NCBI GenBank assembly: GCA_028287395.1
Contig: JAQBPR010000093.1
Span: 1-64,000 of the forward strand
From: Bacilli bacterium
GTDB taxonomy: Bacteria; Bacillota; Bacilli; Paenibacillales; NBRC-103111
Reading direction: 5' to 3'
Length of the DNA: 64,000 nucleotides
Position 1 is the first letter of the stretch. Each line of letters opens with the position of its first letter. Below are positions 32,523 through 44,730 of the stretch, piece after piece. Below the pieces are notes generated by a model that did not search any database, had not been told where the DNA came from, and saw only the letters and a program-made list of their open reading frames with translations. Made by a program: the position numbers and the translations under genes.

Positions 32523-33242
32523 CTAAATCAGCTCCTCTAGAATAGTCTCCAACGCCTTACGCGGATCAGACGATGCAGTAATCGGACGACCGATCACAAT
32601 ATAGTCCGTCCCCTGGGCAAAAGCTTCATTTGGCGTCATTACACGTGTCTGATCACCCAGCACAGCTCCGGCAGGCCGTATGCCCGGTGTTACCGTTACA
32701 AAGGCATTGCCCATCTCTTGCTTAAGCTGCACTACTTCTAACGGGGAAGCAACTACACCGTCCAATCCCGCAGCTTTAGCCACGCGAGCGAGATGCAGCA
32801 CAGATTGTGCAACCGTTCCGGGAATGCCCATCTCTTCGTTCAACATCTGCTGGCTTGTACTTGTTACCTGTGTTACACCAATCACGAGCGGACGCTGCGA
32901 TTGTACTCCGGCTTTGTAGACCCCTTCAAGCGCGGCCTCCATCATCAATTTACCACCGCTTGCGTGAATGTTGAACATATCTACGCCAAGCCGTGTGATA
33001 CTCTCCGCGCCGCCCTTGACAGTGTTTGGAATATCATACATTTTCAAATCCAAAAATACTTTATAGCCCTGGTCTTTGAGATAGCTTATAAACTGAGGGC
33101 CCGCAGCGTAAAACAGCTGCATGCCTACCTTCATATAGCAAGGAATCCCGCTCAGCGAAGTTAAAAGCGCTTTAGCTTCTTCGACGCCGGGATAATCCAG
33201 AGCGACCATAATTCTTCCGGTTTGCGCTTTATAGTCGCTCAT
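32523..33242 (-). CDS. pyrF: Orotidine 5'-phosphate decarboxylase
   Basis: 239 residues. The active-site segment [13 protein letters not shown] near 63-75 gives the catalytic Asp/Lys/Asp array; VVASPLEV near 152, TPGIRPAG near 178 and YIVIGRPIT near 209 are conserved phosphate-site regions. The ATG overlaps the carB stop by 4 bp; a second ATG (MVALDYPG) with GGAAG in front is an alternative start. Confidence 0.96.
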   Translation of the reverse strand: MSDYKAQTGRIMVALDYPGVEEAKALLTSLSGIPCYMKVGMQLFYAAGPQFISYLKDQGYKVFLDLKMYDIPNTVKGGAESITRLGVDMFNIHASGGKLMMEAALEGVYKAGVQSQRPLVIGVTQVTSTSQQMLNEEMGIPGTVAQSVLHLARVAKAAGLDGVVASPLEVVQLKQEMGNAFVTVTPGIRPAGAVLGDQTRVMTPNEAFAQGTDYIVIGRPITASSDPRKALETILEELI

Positions 33243-36200
33243 CTTTGCAGTACCGCATTCGCAGGCATCGGTCTGGATGAGAAGTTAATCGTCTCCAGCA
33301 TAACCTGCAGCGCGCGTACCGTATCGAGAGAAGTCATACAAACAATGCCGTTCTCTACCGCTTCACGACGAATCCGGAAACCATCGCGTTCCGGTTCTTT
33401 CCCTTTGGTTAACGTGTTAACTACAAAATGCGCTTCGCCATTGCGAATTAGATCCAGAATATTAGGCGAACCTTCGCTTAGCTTGTTTACGGTCGTCACA
33501 CGCAGTCCGGCTTCTTTAAGCGCCCTAGCCGTTCCACCTGTAGCCACAATATTATAGCCCAGCTGGTCAAAGCCTTTTAAAATTTCAATCGCTTCCGCTT
33601 TATCTTTGTCTGCTACCGTAGCAATGATCGAACCCGTTGGTGGAATTTTCATGCCTGAACCGATGAGCCCTTTATACAATGCCTTTGCAAAGCTAATGTC
33701 ACGACCCATCACTTCACCGGTCGATTTCATTTCAGGTCCTAGTGTTGTATCTACACGACGCAGCTTGGCAAAAGAGAATACAGGAACTTTGACGGAAACA
33801 TATTCATCTTCCGGCCATAAGCCATTCGAGTAACCAAGATCAGCCAGCTTTTTGCCCATAATCAATTGTGTCGCTACATTCGCCATCGGAATTTTCGTTA
33901 CTTTGCTTAAGAAAGGAACCGTACGCGATGAACGAGGATTCACTTCGATGACATACACTTGATCGTTAAAGATCACATATTGAATATTGACTAACCCAAC
34001 GACTTCAAGGGCAAGCGCTATTTTCGTCGTAATTTGCACAATTTGTGCTTTGATTGATTCCGAAAGGGATTGTGGCGGATAGACCGCTATCGAGTCACCG
34101 GAGTGAACCCCAGCACGCTCCACATGCTCCATAATGCCCGGAATGAGCACCGTTTCCTTGTCGCAGATTGCATCGACTTCTACTTCTTTACCCAGCATGT
34201 AGCGGTCAATTAAAACGGGATGCTCCGGATTGATTGTAACGGCATATTCCATGTAGCTAAGCAGTTCTTCATCGGAATAAACGATTTCCATCGCACGACC
34301 TCCCAATACATAGGAAGGACGAACCAAAACCGGATAACCGAATTTTGCAGCTACTCCAACCGCTTGATCCACTGAAGTGACCGTACCTCCAGGCGGTTGC
34401 GCGATATTCAATTTAGTCAGTAAAGCTTCGAATTTTTTACGATCCTCTGCAGCGTCAATATTAGCCAAATCCGTACCCAGAATGGTTACACCCGCTTTGG
34501 ATAACGGTGCAGCCAGATTAATCGCCGTTTGTCCGCCGAATTGAACAATAACGCCGATAGGTTTTTCGCGCTCAATAATATTCATGACGTCCTCAAAAAA
34601 CAATGGTTCAAAATAAAGTCGATCCGAGGTGTTAAAGTCCGTTGATACCGTTTCCGGGTTGTTGTTAATAATAACCGCTTCATAGCCCGCTTCTTGAATC
34701 GCCCAAACCGCATGCACCGTGGAATAATCAAACTCGATCCCTTGACCGATCCGGATAGGACCTGAACCCAGGACGATGACTTTTTCTTTTGTTGTTTCCA
34801 GCACTTCATCTTCGGTTTCGTAAGTGGAATAGTAGTATGGTGTTGTTGCCTCAAACTCGGCCGCACATGTATCAACCATCTTGTAAACCGGTATAATTCC
34901 AAGCTGCTTGCGATAAGCTCTTATATCGCCTTCATTTGTATAGTTCAATTTCGGCTCAGCCTTACTGCGGATTTCGGCAATGGCGCGATCTGTAAAGCCT
35001 TTGCGCTTCGCATCGTATAAAAGCTCATAGCTCAATTCAGGCTGCAAAAGCTCATCTTCAAAAGCAACCAAACGCTCCAGCTTGTGCAAAAACCACCAGT
35101 CGATGTTTGTAAGCTGTTGAATCTGCTCCAGTGTATACCCTCTGCGGTATGCTTCAGCGATCAGGAAAATCCGTTCGTCATCCGGTTTTTGCAAACGAAG
35201 GTCCAACAATTCCTTTTCAATCAGCTCAGCATCTTTTAAACTTAAACGATGTGCGCCAATCTCAAGGGAACGAATAGCCTTGTGAATCGATTCTTCGAAT
35301 GTCCGACCAATCGCCATGACTTCGCCGGTTGCTTTCATTTGTGTGCCAAGCTTACGATTTGCTGCGGTAAATTTATCAAACGGCCAACGCGGGATTTTCG
35401 AAACAATATAATCCAATGTGGGCTCAAAACAAGCATAAGTTTGCCCTGTAACCGGATTAATCAATTCATCCAATGTATAACCAATCGCGATTTTTGTCGC
35501 CATTTTGGCAATGGGATAGCCTGTTGCCTTGGAAGCCAGCGCAGAGGACCGGCTAACACGCGGATTCACCTCAATCACATAATATTGAAAGCTTTGCGGA
35601 TCAAGCGCGAACTGCACGTTGCAGCCGCCTTCAATATTAAGCGCACGGATAATTTTCAAGGATGCGGAACGCAGCATTTGATATTCACGGTCCGAAAGCG
35701 TTTGGCTTGGAGCAACAACAATGCTGTCTCCCGTATGTACGCCGACCGGATCAAAATTTTCCATGTTACAAACGACGATACAGTTGTCATTGGCATCACG
35801 CATGACTTCATACTCGACTTCCTTCATGCCGGCAATGCTTCTTTCTACCAAGCATTGGCCTATCGGACTGTAACGAATCCCTGAAGTGACGATTTCAATC
35901 AATTCTTCTTCTGTATTGCAAATTCCACCGCCCGTTCCACCTAACGTATAGGCTGGACGAACGATAATTGGAAAACCAATGCTGCGAGAGAATTCAACTG
36001 CTTCTTCCACTGTCGTTACAATGGTACTATCTGGGATCGGCTGTCCCAATTCTTTCATCAATTCTTTAAATAAATCGCGATCTTCCGCCTTTTCAATCGC
36101 CGTTAATTGCGTACCCAAAAGCTTGACATTTTCTCTTTCCAAAACACCATGCCGCGCTAATTCTACGGCCATATTCAAGCCGGTTTGACCTCCCAATGTA

Positions 36201-36463
36201 GGCAATAAGCCATCTGGGCGCTCCTGACGAATAATTTGCGTGACAAATTCTAATGTAATCGGCTCGATATATACCTTGTCCGCCATGTTGGTATCCGTCA
36301 TAATCGTTGCCGGATTGCTGTTAATCAATACAACTTCAATGCCTTCTTCTTTCAAAGCTTGGCATGCCTGTGTACCCGCGTAATCGAACTCAGCCGCTTG
36401 ACCAATTACGATTGGGCCCGAACCGATCACCAGAATTTTTTTCAATGCATTATTTTTGGGCAT
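33239..36463 (-). CDS. carB: Carbamoyl-phosphate synthase large subunit
   Basis: 1074 residues, makes carbamoyl phosphate from bicarbonate, ATP and glutamine-derived ammonia. Two homologous ATP-grasp halves are seen ([17 protein letters not shown] near 14 and [16 protein letters not shown] near 561); the C-terminal allosteric MGS-like domain (about 935-1074) includes [11 protein letters not shown]. The gene overlaps carA by 14 bp with GGAG upstream of the ATG. Probably the pyrimidine-linked enzyme because it is inside the pyr operon. Confidence 0.97.
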   Translation of the reverse strand: MPKNNALKKILVIGSGPIVIGQAAEFDYAGTQACQALKEEGIEVVLINSNPATIMTDTNMADKVYIEPITLEFVTQIIRQERPDGLLPTLGGQTGLNMAVELARHGVLERENVKLLGTQLTAIEKAEDRDLFKELMKELGQPIPDSTIVTTVEEAVEFSRSIGFPIIVRPAYTLGGTGGGICNTEEELIEIVTSGIRYSPIGQCLVERSIAGMKEVEYEVMRDANDNCIVVCNMENFDPVGVHTGDSIVVAPSQTLSDREYQMLRSASLKIIRALNIEGGCNVQFALDPQSFQYYVIEVNPRVSRSSALASKATGYPIAKMATKIAIGYTLDELINPVTGQTYACFEPTLDYIVSKIPRWPFDKFTAANRKLGTQMKATGEVMAIGRTFEESIHKAIRSLEIGAHRLSLKDAELIEKELLDLRLQKPDDERIFLIAEAYRRGYTLEQIQQLTNIDWWFLHKLERLVAFEDELLQPELSYELLYDAKRKGFTDRAIAEIRSKAEPKLNYTNEGDIRAYRKQLGIIPVYKMVDTCAAEFEATTPYYYSTYETEDEVLETTKEKVIVLGSGPIRIGQGIEFDYSTVHAVWAIQEAGYEAVIINNNPETVSTDFNTSDRLYFEPLFFEDVMNIIEREKPIGVIVQFGGQTAINLAAPLSKAGVTILGTDLANIDAAEDRKKFEALLTKLNIAQPPGGTVTSVDQAVGVAAKFGYPVLVRPSYVLGGRAMEIVYSDEELLSYMEYAVTINPEHPVLIDRYMLGKEVEVDAICDKETVLIPGIMEHVERAGVHSGDSIAVYPPQSLSESIKAQIVQITTKIALALEVVGLVNIQYVIFNDQVYVIEVNPRSSRTVPFLSKVTKIPMANVATQLIMGKKLADLGYSNGLWPEDEYVSVKVPVFSFAKLRRVDTTLGPEMKSTGEVMGRDISFAKALYKGLIGSGMKIPPTGSIIATVADKDKAEAIEILKGFDQLGYNIVATGGTARALKEAGLRVTTVNKLSEGSPNILDLIRNGEAHFVVNTLTKGKEPERDGFRIRREAVENGIVCMTSLDTVRALQVMLETINFSSRPMPANAVLQR

Positions 36464-37619
36464 ATTGTAAAACTCCTTTCAGCGCCGACAATTTCGCTGT
36501 TTGCGCCGCGGCATACATTTTGGATTGCTGAGTAGATTGGGGATGATCTTGTTTAAAAGTATGAATCATTTCAATAAATTGATCGAATAAGTAGCTTGAA
36601 TCAAACGGTCCAGGCGCTGCTTCCGGATGATATTGCACGGAGAAAGCGGCATGCTTATTATGTCTCAAGCCTTCAATGGTTTTATCATTGTTGTTAATAT
36701 GCGTCACTTCAAGACCTGTTCCTGCAACAGATCCTTCCAAAACGGTATAGCCATGGTTCTGCGATGTGATGTAGCAGCGATTGGTTATTAAATCCTTTAC
36801 CGGATGATTCCCGCCGCGATGGCCAAATTTAAGCTTCTCGCAATCCGCGCCGCAAGCTAAGGCAAACAATTGATGCCCTAAGCAGATGCCGAAAATCGGA
36901 AACTCACCGAGCATCTCCGCGATCATTTTTACCGCATGCGGCACGTCCTTCGGATCCCCAGGACCGTTAGACAATAAGATACCGTCCGGTGCCAGTCTGC
37001 GAATTTGCTCTGCCGTCACATCATGAGGAACAACGACTACATCACAGCCGCGTTTCGTTAAATCGCGGATAATTCCGCTTTTTGCACCAAAATCGACTAA
37101 AACGACGCGTTCCTTCTCTCCAGGACAGCTAAAAACCGTTTTGGTCGATACTCTGGCCACTTGATCGGTCATAAAAGACATTGCCTTTAATTGCTCTTGA
37201 AGCTCGGCAACCGATTTTTGCGAAGTCGTTAAAAGCCCCTTCATTGTTCCATAATGGCGTAAAATGCGAGTAAGCATCCGTGTATCAATCCCGCTAATGC
37301 CGACAATCCCGTATTCCTTCAGCAGGCTGTCAATGGTATACTGCGAACGCCAGTTGCTCGGCGCTTCTTCATGCTCACGCACGACAAAACCATGAATAAA
37401 TGGTCTCACTGATTCAAAATCATCACGTGTAATCCCGTAGTTACCAATCAAAGGATACGTCATGGTGACGATTTGCCCGCAATAAGAAGGATCTGAGAGC
37501 ACCTCTTGATAACCTGTCATACCTGTATTAAAAACGACTTCTCCCGTCGATTCACCTTCGCTGCCAAAAGCTTTTCCTGTAAAGATCGTACCATCTTCCA
37601 ATAACAATCTTGCCTTCAT
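36450..37619 (-). CDS. carA: Carbamoyl-phosphate synthase small (glutaminase) subunit
   Basis: 389 residues. The N-terminal domain ([14 protein letters not shown] near 33) precedes a class I glutamine amidotransferase with Cys in [12 protein letters not shown] near 244, and His/Glu in [11 protein letters not shown] near 328. The C-terminus (about 25-30 residues beyond VQYHPEA...MI, ending [13 protein letters not shown]) is longer than the usual 360-residue form and its last codons contain the carB ribosome site and start. Confidence 0.96.
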   Translation of the reverse strand: MKARLLLEDGTIFTGKAFGSEGESTGEVVFNTGMTGYQEVLSDPSYCGQIVTMTYPLIGNYGITRDDFESVRPFIHGFVVREHEEAPSNWRSQYTIDSLLKEYGIVGISGIDTRMLTRILRHYGTMKGLLTTSQKSVAELQEQLKAMSFMTDQVARVSTKTVFSCPGEKERVVLVDFGAKSGIIRDLTKRGCDVVVVPHDVTAEQIRRLAPDGILLSNGPGDPKDVPHAVKMIAEMLGEFPIFGICLGHQLFALACGADCEKLKFGHRGGNHPVKDLITNRCYITSQNHGYTVLEGSVAGTGLEVTHINNNDKTIEGLRHNKHAAFSVQYHPEAAPGPFDSSYLFDQFIEMIHTFKQDHPQSTQQSKMYAAAQTAKLSALKGVLQYAQK

Positions 37620-37646
37620 AATGTTCTCTCCTTTTTTAAAACCTAA

Positions 37647-38933
37647 TTATTCACTCCAAACTATTTTTCCAGATACCATAGTCAGTTTCGGCCAACCCTT
37701 TAATTTCCATCCAATAAATGGCGTATTGCGACCTTTGGAAGCAAACTCATTTGCGTTTACTGTTTTCTCCTGCTCTAAATCGATTATTGTCAGATCCGCT
37801 TCGGCCCCTACTTCAATTTTGCCTGATGGCAGCTTGAAAACTTCAGCAGGTTTTTTGGTCATACGTTCCAATAAAAACGGCAGCGTCCATTTATCCGTTA
37901 ACACAAACTTTGTATATAAAAGCGGAAAGGCCGTTTCAAAACCAACGATGCCAAACGGCGCCAGCTGCATGCCTCTTGCTTTTTCTTCTTCGCTATGCGG
38001 CGCATGATCCGTAACAAGGATATCAATCGTTCCATCCATTACCGCTTCAATGCACGCTTCCACATCTCGGCGTGATCGGAGCGGAGGGTTCATTTTCCAA
38101 TTGGCATCCATCGCTGGAATATCTTCTTCGCAGAGCAGCAAATGATGCGGACATACCTCGGCAGTGACCTTAACGCCGATTTGTTTGCCTAAGCGGATGA
38201 GCCGGATCGATTGCTCCGTGCTGACGTGACATACATGATAATGAACGCCTGTCGCCTCTGCCAGCAAAATATCTCTGCCCACATGAATTGCTTCCGATTC
38301 GTTAGGAATGCCTTTCAAACCATGCTTATCTGCAAAAGTTCCCTCATTAACCGGAGCGCCTTCGACTAATGTATTGTCCTCGCAATGAGCGATAATCGGC
38401 ATTTGCATCGCTGCAGCCTGTGCCATTGCATCTTTCATCATTTGTGCGCTTTGTACGCCAACACCGTCATCCGTAAATCCAATGACACCAGCAGCTTTAA
38501 GCGCACTAAAATCTGTCAATTCACGCCCCAGCTCATTCTTTGTTATACATCCATAAGGCAGCACCCGTACAGAGCTTTCAGTCTCAGCCTTATCCAACAC
38601 GTAGCGAACCGTTTCTACCGTATCGATAACAGGCCGTGTATTCGGCATGCAAGCGATCGTTGTAAAACCGCCGCGCGCTGCGGACTTCGTCCCTGTCGCA
38701 ATAGTTTCTTTGTATTCAAAGCCAGGCTCGCGCAGATGGACGTGCATATCAATAAGTCCTGCGGATACCAGACAGCCTTTCGCATCGATCACTTCATCCT
38801 CGCCCGTTTCAAAATGAGTGTTTGCCGCTGCATCGATCAGCTTCATAATTTTACCGTTTTCTATATAAAGATGCTTTTTTTTCATCTCATTATTGTCATT
38901 TACCAATAAGCCATTTAAAATCCAAGTTCCCAT
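37647..38933 (-). CDS. pyrC: Dihydroorotase
   Basis: 428 residues, type I zinc dihydroorotase. Metal motif DMHVHLREPGFEYKE near 62, CMPNTRPV near 95, HCEDNTL near 184, CHVSTEQSI near 237 and TDHAPHSEEEK near 309. It interconverts carbamoyl aspartate and dihydroorotate. GAGGATGAATTGTAG precedes the ATG. Between pyrB and carA in the operon. Confidence 0.97.
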   Translation of the reverse strand: MGTWILNGLLVNDNNEMKKKHLYIENGKIMKLIDAAANTHFETGEDEVIDAKGCLVSAGLIDMHVHLREPGFEYKETIATGTKSAARGGFTTIACMPNTRPVIDTVETVRYVLDKAETESSVRVLPYGCITKNELGRELTDFSALKAAGVIGFTDDGVGVQSAQMMKDAMAQAAAMQMPIIAHCEDNTLVEGAPVNEGTFADKHGLKGIPNESEAIHVGRDILLAEATGVHYHVCHVSTEQSIRLIRLGKQIGVKVTAEVCPHHLLLCEEDIPAMDANWKMNPPLRSRRDVEACIEAVMDGTIDILVTDHAPHSEEEKARGMQLAPFGIVGFETAFPLLYTKFVLTDKWTLPFLLERMTKKPAEVFKLPSGKIEVGAEADLTIIDLEQEKTVNANEFASKGRNTPFIGWKLKGWPKLTMVSGKIVWSE

Positions 38934-38968
38934 CTACAATTCATCCTCTCTATCCAATCATTTGCTTC

Positions 38969-39877
38969 CTATGACAAAGCTCTTTCGATCACTGCCATCC
39001 GGATCGGCACACCATGGCCAATTTGCGTGAAAATTTTTGAACGCTCGTCCTCGACCAATTCGTCATCAATTTCTACATTGCGATTGATTGGCGCCGGGTG
39101 CATGATAATCGCATGCGGCTTCATCGATCCGGCTCGTTCCACTGTTAGTCCATAATGCTCGCGGTATTCTAAAGCTGATGTTATCATTTCCTCATCATGC
39201 CGTTCTAATTGCACGCGCAGCATCATGACCACGTCCGCTTGCAGCGCTTCATTCATCGTTATATAATCCGCATGTCCTTCCAACTCTTCCGCATGCATGT
39301 TAGGCGGCGCGCAAAAGCTAACCTTTGCTCCCATCGCCTGCAGTGCCCAAAGGTTTGAACGGGCAACGCGACTGTGGCGGATATCTCCGATTATAGCCAC
39401 GTGCAAGCCGCGAAGTTCACCAAAATGCTTGCGTATCGTATAAAGATCAAGTAAAGCTTGGGTTGGATGCTCGTTGTGCCCATCCCCTGCATTAATCAGC
39501 GGAATGTTGATCTTCTCCGCTAATTCAGCCAGCACGCCGTTTGGCTTCAAACGAATTACACCTGCGTCAATTCCCATTGATTCCAATGTTTTCACCGTAT
39601 CATAAATCGATTCGCCCTTTTGCACACTCGAAGCTGCCGCGGAGAAGTTTAACACCTGAGCGCCTAAACGCTTTTCCGCTATCTCGAAAGAAAAACGCGT
39701 TCTCGTGCTATTCTCGAAAAACATATTGGCAATAAATTTGCCTTGTAAAAAATGCGTAACTTTAGCAGGGTATTGTTCCCAAAAATAAGCGCGATCCAGA
39801 ATCGCGGTAATTTCTTGCGCGCTCATCCCTTTTAATCCGAGTAAATGTTTGACTGATTGAACTTTTACCTGCGCCAT
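38969..39877 (-). CDS. pyrB: Aspartate carbamoyltransferase catalytic subunit
   Basis: 302 residues. The carbamoyl-phosphate motif FFENSTRTRFSFE near 53 is diagnostic, with VRLQ/HNEHPTQALLDLYTI near 132, GDIRHSRVARSN near 159 and a His-Pro-Ala-Pro motif (MHPAPINRNVE) near 266. No regulatory PyrI subunit is present, as usual for Gram-positives. Six bp after pyrR. Confidence 0.97.
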   Translation of the reverse strand: MAQVKVQSVKHLLGLKGMSAQEITAILDRAYFWEQYPAKVTHFLQGKFIANMFFENSTRTRFSFEIAEKRLGAQVLNFSAAASSVQKGESIYDTVKTLESMGIDAGVIRLKPNGVLAELAEKINIPLINAGDGHNEHPTQALLDLYTIRKHFGELRGLHVAIIGDIRHSRVARSNLWALQAMGAKVSFCAPPNMHAEELEGHADYITMNEALQADVVMMLRVQLERHDEEMITSALEYREHYGLTVERAGSMKPHAIIMHPAPINRNVEIDDELVEDERSKIFTQIGHGVPIRMAVIERALS

Positions 39878-39883
39878 CTCGCT

Positions 39884-40621
<738 letters not shown>

Positions 40622-40648
40622 CATTAAAGGCGCTATTCGATTAGAAGA

Positions 40649-40677
40649 ATTATCGCATTTTCGACAAAAGAAGTCAA
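40649..40677 (-). promoter_or_regulatory. Sigma-A promoter of the pyr operon
   Basis: Minus strand: TTGACT at 40677-40672, 17-bp spacer, GATAAT at 40654-40649. The spacer contains TTTGTCGAA, a sequence identical to a Spo0A box. Confidence 0.85.
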
Positions 40678-40722
40678 GATGTAAACATCACTACTTAGAC
40701 ATCATTAGAAATGGCTTAAAAT

Positions 40723-41958
40723 TTAAAATTTAATATTGCGAATGCGTTCAATCGCTCGTTCTGTATTCTCACGACTGCCAAAAGCCGTTAAGCGGAAATA
40801 TCCTTCGCCGCTTTGTCCGAAACCAACACCAGGTGTACCTACAATGTTTGCTTCCTGCAGCAATTTATCGAAAAACTCCCATGAACCAATGCCTTTCGGC
40901 GCTTTCAACCAAATGTAAGGTGCGTTCACCCCGCCGTACACTTCAAAGCCTAAGCTTGAAATGCCCTCGCGAATAATTTTAGCATTGGTCATGTAGTAAT
41001 TCACCAGCTTGCTGATTTGCTCCTTGCCAGCTTCCGAATAAATCGCTGCTGCGCCTTTTTGCGTGATGTAGGAAACGCCGTTAAATTTCGTCGTTTGTCT
41101 CCGATTCCACAAATCGTTAACTGTGATTGGATTCCCTTGTTCGTCCAACGCTTTTAATTCTTTCGGAACAACCGTATAAGCACAGCGTACACCCGTAAAA
41201 CCTGCTGTTTTGGATAGACTGCGGAATTCAATCGCCACTTCGCGCGCCCCTTCAATTTCATAAATACTGCGCGGCACATCTTCCTCTTGAATATAAGCCT
41301 CATAGGCAGAATCGTATAAAATAATACATTGGTTCGCCTTGGCAAAATCCACCCATTTTTTCAATTCCGCCTTGGAAAGCGTCATTCCCGTCGGATTATT
41401 CGGGTAACAAAGGTAGATTAAATCCACTTTACGATCGGGTAAAGATGGAATGAACTTATTTTCGGAATTGCACGGCAAGTAAACAATATTTTCGTAGCGA
41501 TTCGTCAGCTTGTTGTAATTTCCTGAGCGTCCAGCCATGACATTGCTGTCCACATAAACCGGGTAAACCGGATCCGTTACAGCTATAACACTGTCTCCGC
41601 TAAAAATTTCCTGAATATTGCTGACATCGCATTTCGAGCCATCACTGACAAAAACCTCGTTCGTTTGAATCGTAATTCCACGAGCCGCATAATCATGTTC
41701 GACAATTTGCTGCAACAAGAAATCGTACCCTTGCTCGGGTCCATAGCCTTTAAATGTTTTTTCATTCGTCATATCTTCCACAGCCGCATGAAGTCCAGCA
41801 ATGACAGCATCCGGAAGCGGACGCGTTACATCGCCGATTCCTAAACTAATAATGTCCGCTTTGGGGTTCTCGCTGATGAATTTGTTTCTTCTCTTCGCAA
41901 TCTCAGAAAATAAATAACTGCCTTGCAGCTGTAGATAATTTTGATTTACTTTTGCCAT
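40723..41958 (-). CDS. dapL: LL-diaminopimelate aminotransferase
   Basis: 411 residues, class I PLP aminotransferase that makes LL-diaminopimelate directly from tetrahydrodipicolinate. Clues: [12 protein letters not shown] near 37, [12 protein letters not shown] near 69, [15 protein letters not shown] near 101, [11 protein letters not shown] near 127, and the PLP lysine in [18 protein letters not shown] near 248. DapL is the usual route in Paenibacillaceae. It lies just upstream of the pyr promoter with no clear terminator, so some read-through is possible. No good promoter seen in the 83-bp gap to rluD. Confidence 0.95.
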   Translation of the reverse strand: MAKVNQNYLQLQGSYLFSEIAKRRNKFISENPKADIISLGIGDVTRPLPDAVIAGLHAAVEDMTNEKTFKGYGPEQGYDFLLQQIVEHDYAARGITIQTNEVFVSDGSKCDVSNIQEIFSGDSVIAVTDPVYPVYVDSNVMAGRSGNYNKLTNRYENIVYLPCNSENKFIPSLPDRKVDLIYLCYPNNPTGMTLSKAELKKWVDFAKANQCIILYDSAYEAYIQEEDVPRSIYEIEGAREVAIEFRSLSKTAGFTGVRCAYTVVPKELKALDEQGNPITVNDLWNRRQTTKFNGVSYITQKGAAAIYSEAGKEQISKLVNYYMTNAKIIREGISSLGFEVYGGVNAPYIWLKAPKGIGSWEFFDKLLQEANIVGTPGVGFGQSGEGYFRLTAFGSRENTERAIERIRNIKF

Positions 41959-42041
41959 AAAAATCTCCCTTTTTTTTATTTTACTTTACCATTTTTTGCG
42001 GCTCGCATTCAACCATCAAATCGTTTACAACTTGCTAACCT

Positions 42042-42980
42042 TTATTTTGAACGCAAATCAGCAAGCAATTGCTTCATATCTTCCGGCAGCGGCGCAGCGA
42101 ACTCCAAATATTCACCTGTCCGCGGGTGTACAAACCCAAGCACTTCAGCATGCAGCGCTTGTCCGACTATAAATTCATTCCGTCCCCGGCCATAAGTCGG
42201 GTCGCCCACCAACGGATGGTGAATAAATTTCATATGTACACGGATTTGATGCGTGCGACCGGTTTCTAATTTAAGCTCAAGCAAGGTATGATCCTTCAAG
42301 CGTTCTTGTACAACGAAATGGGTGATCGATTGCTTGCTGTTGCGCTCCGTCACGACAAAAAGCTTGCGATCGAAAGGATCTCTGCCTATTGGCGCATCCA
42401 CTGTTCCATGCTCATGCATTATGACACCTTGAACAATCGCGACATATTTACGAGTGACCGAATGATTTTTCAGCTGTTCCGCTAAGCCTGCATGAGCCAA
42501 ATCGTTTTTGGCAGCCATGATCAAACCGGAAGTATCCTTATCGATACGATGAACGATTCCAGGACGAAGCACGCCGTTGATGCCTGATAAATCGCGACAG
42601 TGAAACATTAATCCGTTAACCAGAGTGCCGTTATAATGTCCAGGAGCCGGATGAACCACCATACCACGCGGTTTGTTGACGACGATCACATCGCTGTCCT
42701 CATAAACCACATCCAATTCCATCTCTTCTGCTTCGATATCCAGTTCAATCGCATCGGGAATGAGCAGTATAATTGCATCATTGGTGTGCAGCTTGTAGTT
42801 GGTTTTTACTTCACGCCCGTTAACCTTGACATGACCTTCTTTGACCCACTGCTGAATTTGTGTTCGCGAAAAGCCTTCTTCCAACGACTCCGCAATGTAC
42901 TTATCAATTCGTTCACCTGTTTGTTCTTGTTCCACTATAAATTCGTGGAGATTCCTCTGATCATGATCCGTAGGATTCAT
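42042..42980 (-). CDS. rluD: Ribosomal large subunit pseudouridine synthase, RluD family
   Basis: 312 residues. An N-terminal S4 domain (RIDKYIAESLEEGFSRTQIQQWV near 19-41) and the catalytic domain with HRIDKDTSGLIMAAKN near 145 (catalytic Asp), GRTHQIRVHM near 241. Modifies 23S rRNA. ATG at 42980 has AGAGG 8 nt upstream; the gene overlaps the lspA stop by 20 bp, so translation may be coupled. Matches Bacillus ylyB in position. Confidence 0.95.
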   Translation of the reverse strand: MNPTDHDQRNLHEFIVEQEQTGERIDKYIAESLEEGFSRTQIQQWVKEGHVKVNGREVKTNYKLHTNDAIILLIPDAIELDIEAEEMELDVVYEDSDVIVVNKPRGMVVHPAPGHYNGTLVNGLMFHCRDLSGINGVLRPGIVHRIDKDTSGLIMAAKNDLAHAGLAEQLKNHSVTRKYVAIVQGVIMHEHGTVDAPIGRDPFDRKLFVVTERNSKQSITHFVVQERLKDHTLLELKLETGRTHQIRVHMKFIHHPLVGDPTYGRGRNEFIVGQALHAEVLGFVHPRTGEYLEFAAPLPEDMKQLLADLRSK

Positions 42981-43473
42981 TGTTTTTTCCTCTTCCCTCT
43001 TTGGCCCAGCCAAGTAAAGCATCGATACAAATAAGCGCTACACCAATGCAGATTGCTGAATCTGCTAAATTAAATATCGCAAACGAATAATCCACGGCAT
43101 GTCCGAAAATCGTGAATTGAAAATGAAAGGCTAAAAAATCAACAACCTCTCCATGCAGCGCGCGATCCAGAAAATTTCCAACCGCCCCGCCAAGCAATAA
43201 GCTTAAAGCTATACCCAACAGCCGTTTATTTTCTTTGATCACTTTTCGCATATACCAAACGATGCCGCCAACCACTATAATCGTTACAGTAATAAAAAAC
43301 CAACGTTGATCCTGCAAAATGCCAAAGGCCGCTCCACGATTACGATGCGAAGTGATCTGAAAAAATTCACCGATCACAGAATGTGTTTCATATAGCTTAA
43401 GGTTGTGCACAATGAGCAATTTAGAGCATTGATCGATTAAAAAGACGACTAAAGCCACAATATAATAAGCCAA
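42961..43473 (-). CDS. lspA: Signal peptidase II, paralogue 3 (canonical locus)
   Basis: 170 residues. Conserved boxes: LIDQCSKLLIV near 12, RNRGAAFGILQDQRW near 44, catalytic Asp in GNFLDRALHG near 103, and FNLADSAI near 137. Four membrane helices. TTG start with AAGGAGG 7 nt upstream. This copy lies in the position usual for Bacillus lspA (between the YteA-like/ileS area and rluD), so it is probably the ancestral housekeeping copy. The intergenic region upstream holds the 38-bp tandem repeat. Confidence 0.95.
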   Translation of the reverse strand: MAYYIVALVVFLIDQCSKLLIVHNLKLYETHSVIGEFFQITSHRNRGAAFGILQDQRWFFITVTIIVVGGIVWYMRKVIKENKRLLGIALSLLLGGAVGNFLDRALHGEVVDFLAFHFQFTIFGHAVDYSFAIFNLADSAICIGVALICIDALLGWAKEGRGKNNESYGS

Positions 43474-43489
43474 TTAAAATCCTCCTTAA

Positions 43490-43565
43490 AGTTTTCGTTA
43501 GAAAACTTGCTTCGAAAGCATAAACTTAGTTTTCGTTAGAAAACTTGCTTCGAAAGCATAAACTT
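43490..43565. repeat. 38-bp perfect tandem duplication with two hairpins per unit
   Basis: Two identical 38-bp units, 43490-43527 and 43528-43565. Each contains two inverted repeats: AGTTTTC / GAAAACT and TGCTT / AAGCA. A diverged single copy with the same layout is at 53609-53638. It lies immediately upstream of the lspA ribosome site. Confidence 0.85.
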
Positions 43566-43666
43566 TGTTTAATCTTTCTATAAACGCAAGCAATTACCTT
43601 TCCTAATAATCCGCTATAAGGTGAATGATAGGTAGGAGCAAGCTCTAGAGAAAGGAGTTAACCATC

Positions 43667-44401
43667 ATGAATTCATTATCCCAAGATCAAATCAAAGATC
43701 TTGAAAAATTACTGCTTGAAGAAAAAACAAACCTGGAAAAACGCATAGATCAAAGTAACCATTTCGGACTAGAATCTTCCTATAGAGAATCCCCAGGTGA
43801 ATTGTCCAGTTACGATAACCATCCTGCAGATACAGGTACCGAATTGTTTGAACAAGGAAAGGACCTTGCACTGAACGAAAATGCAGAAAACCATTTACGT
43901 GAAGTAACGGAAGCTCTAGACAGGATCCAAAAAAATAATTATGGTTCATGCGTCGAATGCGGAAAAACCATACCTTATGAACGACTGCTCGTCGTTCCAG
44001 AAACTCATTTCTGTATTGCCCATGTACCCGAACGCGACATATCGGAATATCGCCCGGTTGAAGAGAAGATTATGTCTCACCCGTTCGGCCGAACCAGCTT
44101 GGATGAGCGCTCGGATCAGAACCAATTTGACGGTGAAGATGCGTGGCAAATTGTCGAAAGCTGGGGCAACTCCGATTCGCCTGCTATGTCCGAAGATCGC
44201 GAAGTTCACAATTATAACGAAATGTTTATTGAAGCAGATGAAAATGATGGCTATGTTGAAGATTTCGAAAGCTTCATTGCTACCGACATATATGGCAAGG
44301 AAGTATCTATCGTGCGCAATAAAGCTTACCGCAATTACATGGCAAATCAAGAAGGAGAGCCACTTTTAGAGCCTGAATTATTAGATAATGAAAACAATTA
44401 G
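43667..44401 (+). CDS. yteA: YteA-like TraR/DksA zinc-finger domain protein
   Basis: 244 residues. An acidic helical N-terminus (about 1-85) leads to a DksA/TraR-like motif near 95-115: GSCVECGKTIPYERLLVVPETHFCIAH. The fourth Cys ligand is replaced or shifted (CIAH), so zinc binding may be altered. The C-terminal about 130 residues are acidic and unstructured, as in YteA-family spore-former proteins. Known relatives are linked to sporulation; the role is unclear. It is divergent from lspA and its stop overlaps the convergent DUF5665 gene by 4 bp. Confidence 0.82.
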   Translation: MNSLSQDQIKDLEKLLLEEKTNLEKRIDQSNHFGLESSYRESPGELSSYDNHPADTGTELFEQGKDLALNENAENHLREVTEALDRIQKNNYGSCVECGKTIPYERLLVVPETHFCIAHVPERDISEYRPVEEKIMSHPFGRTSLDERSDQNQFDGEDAWQIVESWGNSDSPAMSEDREVHNYNEMFIEADENDGYVEDFESFIATDIYGKEVSIVRNKAYRNYMANQEGEPLLEPELLDNENN

Positions 44402-44730
44402 CGAATATTGAGCTGCATTTGCACTTCCTTGACGATATAAGAAATAAAATTACCGATTATCGGGATGTTAAGTGTCACGAGCGCATTAAGTAAATACACA
44501 ATCACGGATGCAATAAGTGTAAAACCAATAGCGAGACCGACTCCACGCGACAATCCAGCGATAAAATTGGTTAATATGAGCTTTCGCGGACTATTCAATA
44601 ACTGAATATAGTCCGCAATTGTCGTATGTTCCATATCTTTAGCTATTTTTTTAATTTTCCCACTCATCTCGGCTAGTATTCGGCCTTGATCTTTTTTAAG
44701 CTGCACAGGCACATTTCTGATCTTACGCAT
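44398..44730 (-). CDS. DUF5665 membrane protein
   Basis: 110 residues with a basic N-terminal helix ([24 protein letters not shown]) and two C-terminal membrane segments ([20 protein letters not shown] and [16 protein letters not shown]). The family (DUF5665) has no known function. The ATG at 44730 overlaps the ileS stop by 8 bp, with GGAG 10 nt upstream; translational coupling with ileS is likely. Confidence 0.8.
   Translation of the reverse strand: MRKIRNVPVQLKKDQGRILAEMSGKIKKIAKDMEHTTIADYIQLLNSPRKLILTNFIAGLSRGVGLAIGFTLIASVIVYLLNALVTLNIPIIGNFISYIVKEVQMQLNIR

Noticed and set aside
35249-35884. 211-codon plus-strand frame opposite carB
   Set aside because: carB on the minus strand shows full conserved motifs over this stretch, so the opposite frame is a composition artefact.
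43490-43565. CRISPR array
   Set aside because: Only two adjacent 38-bp units with no spacers and no cas genes; this is a tandem duplication.
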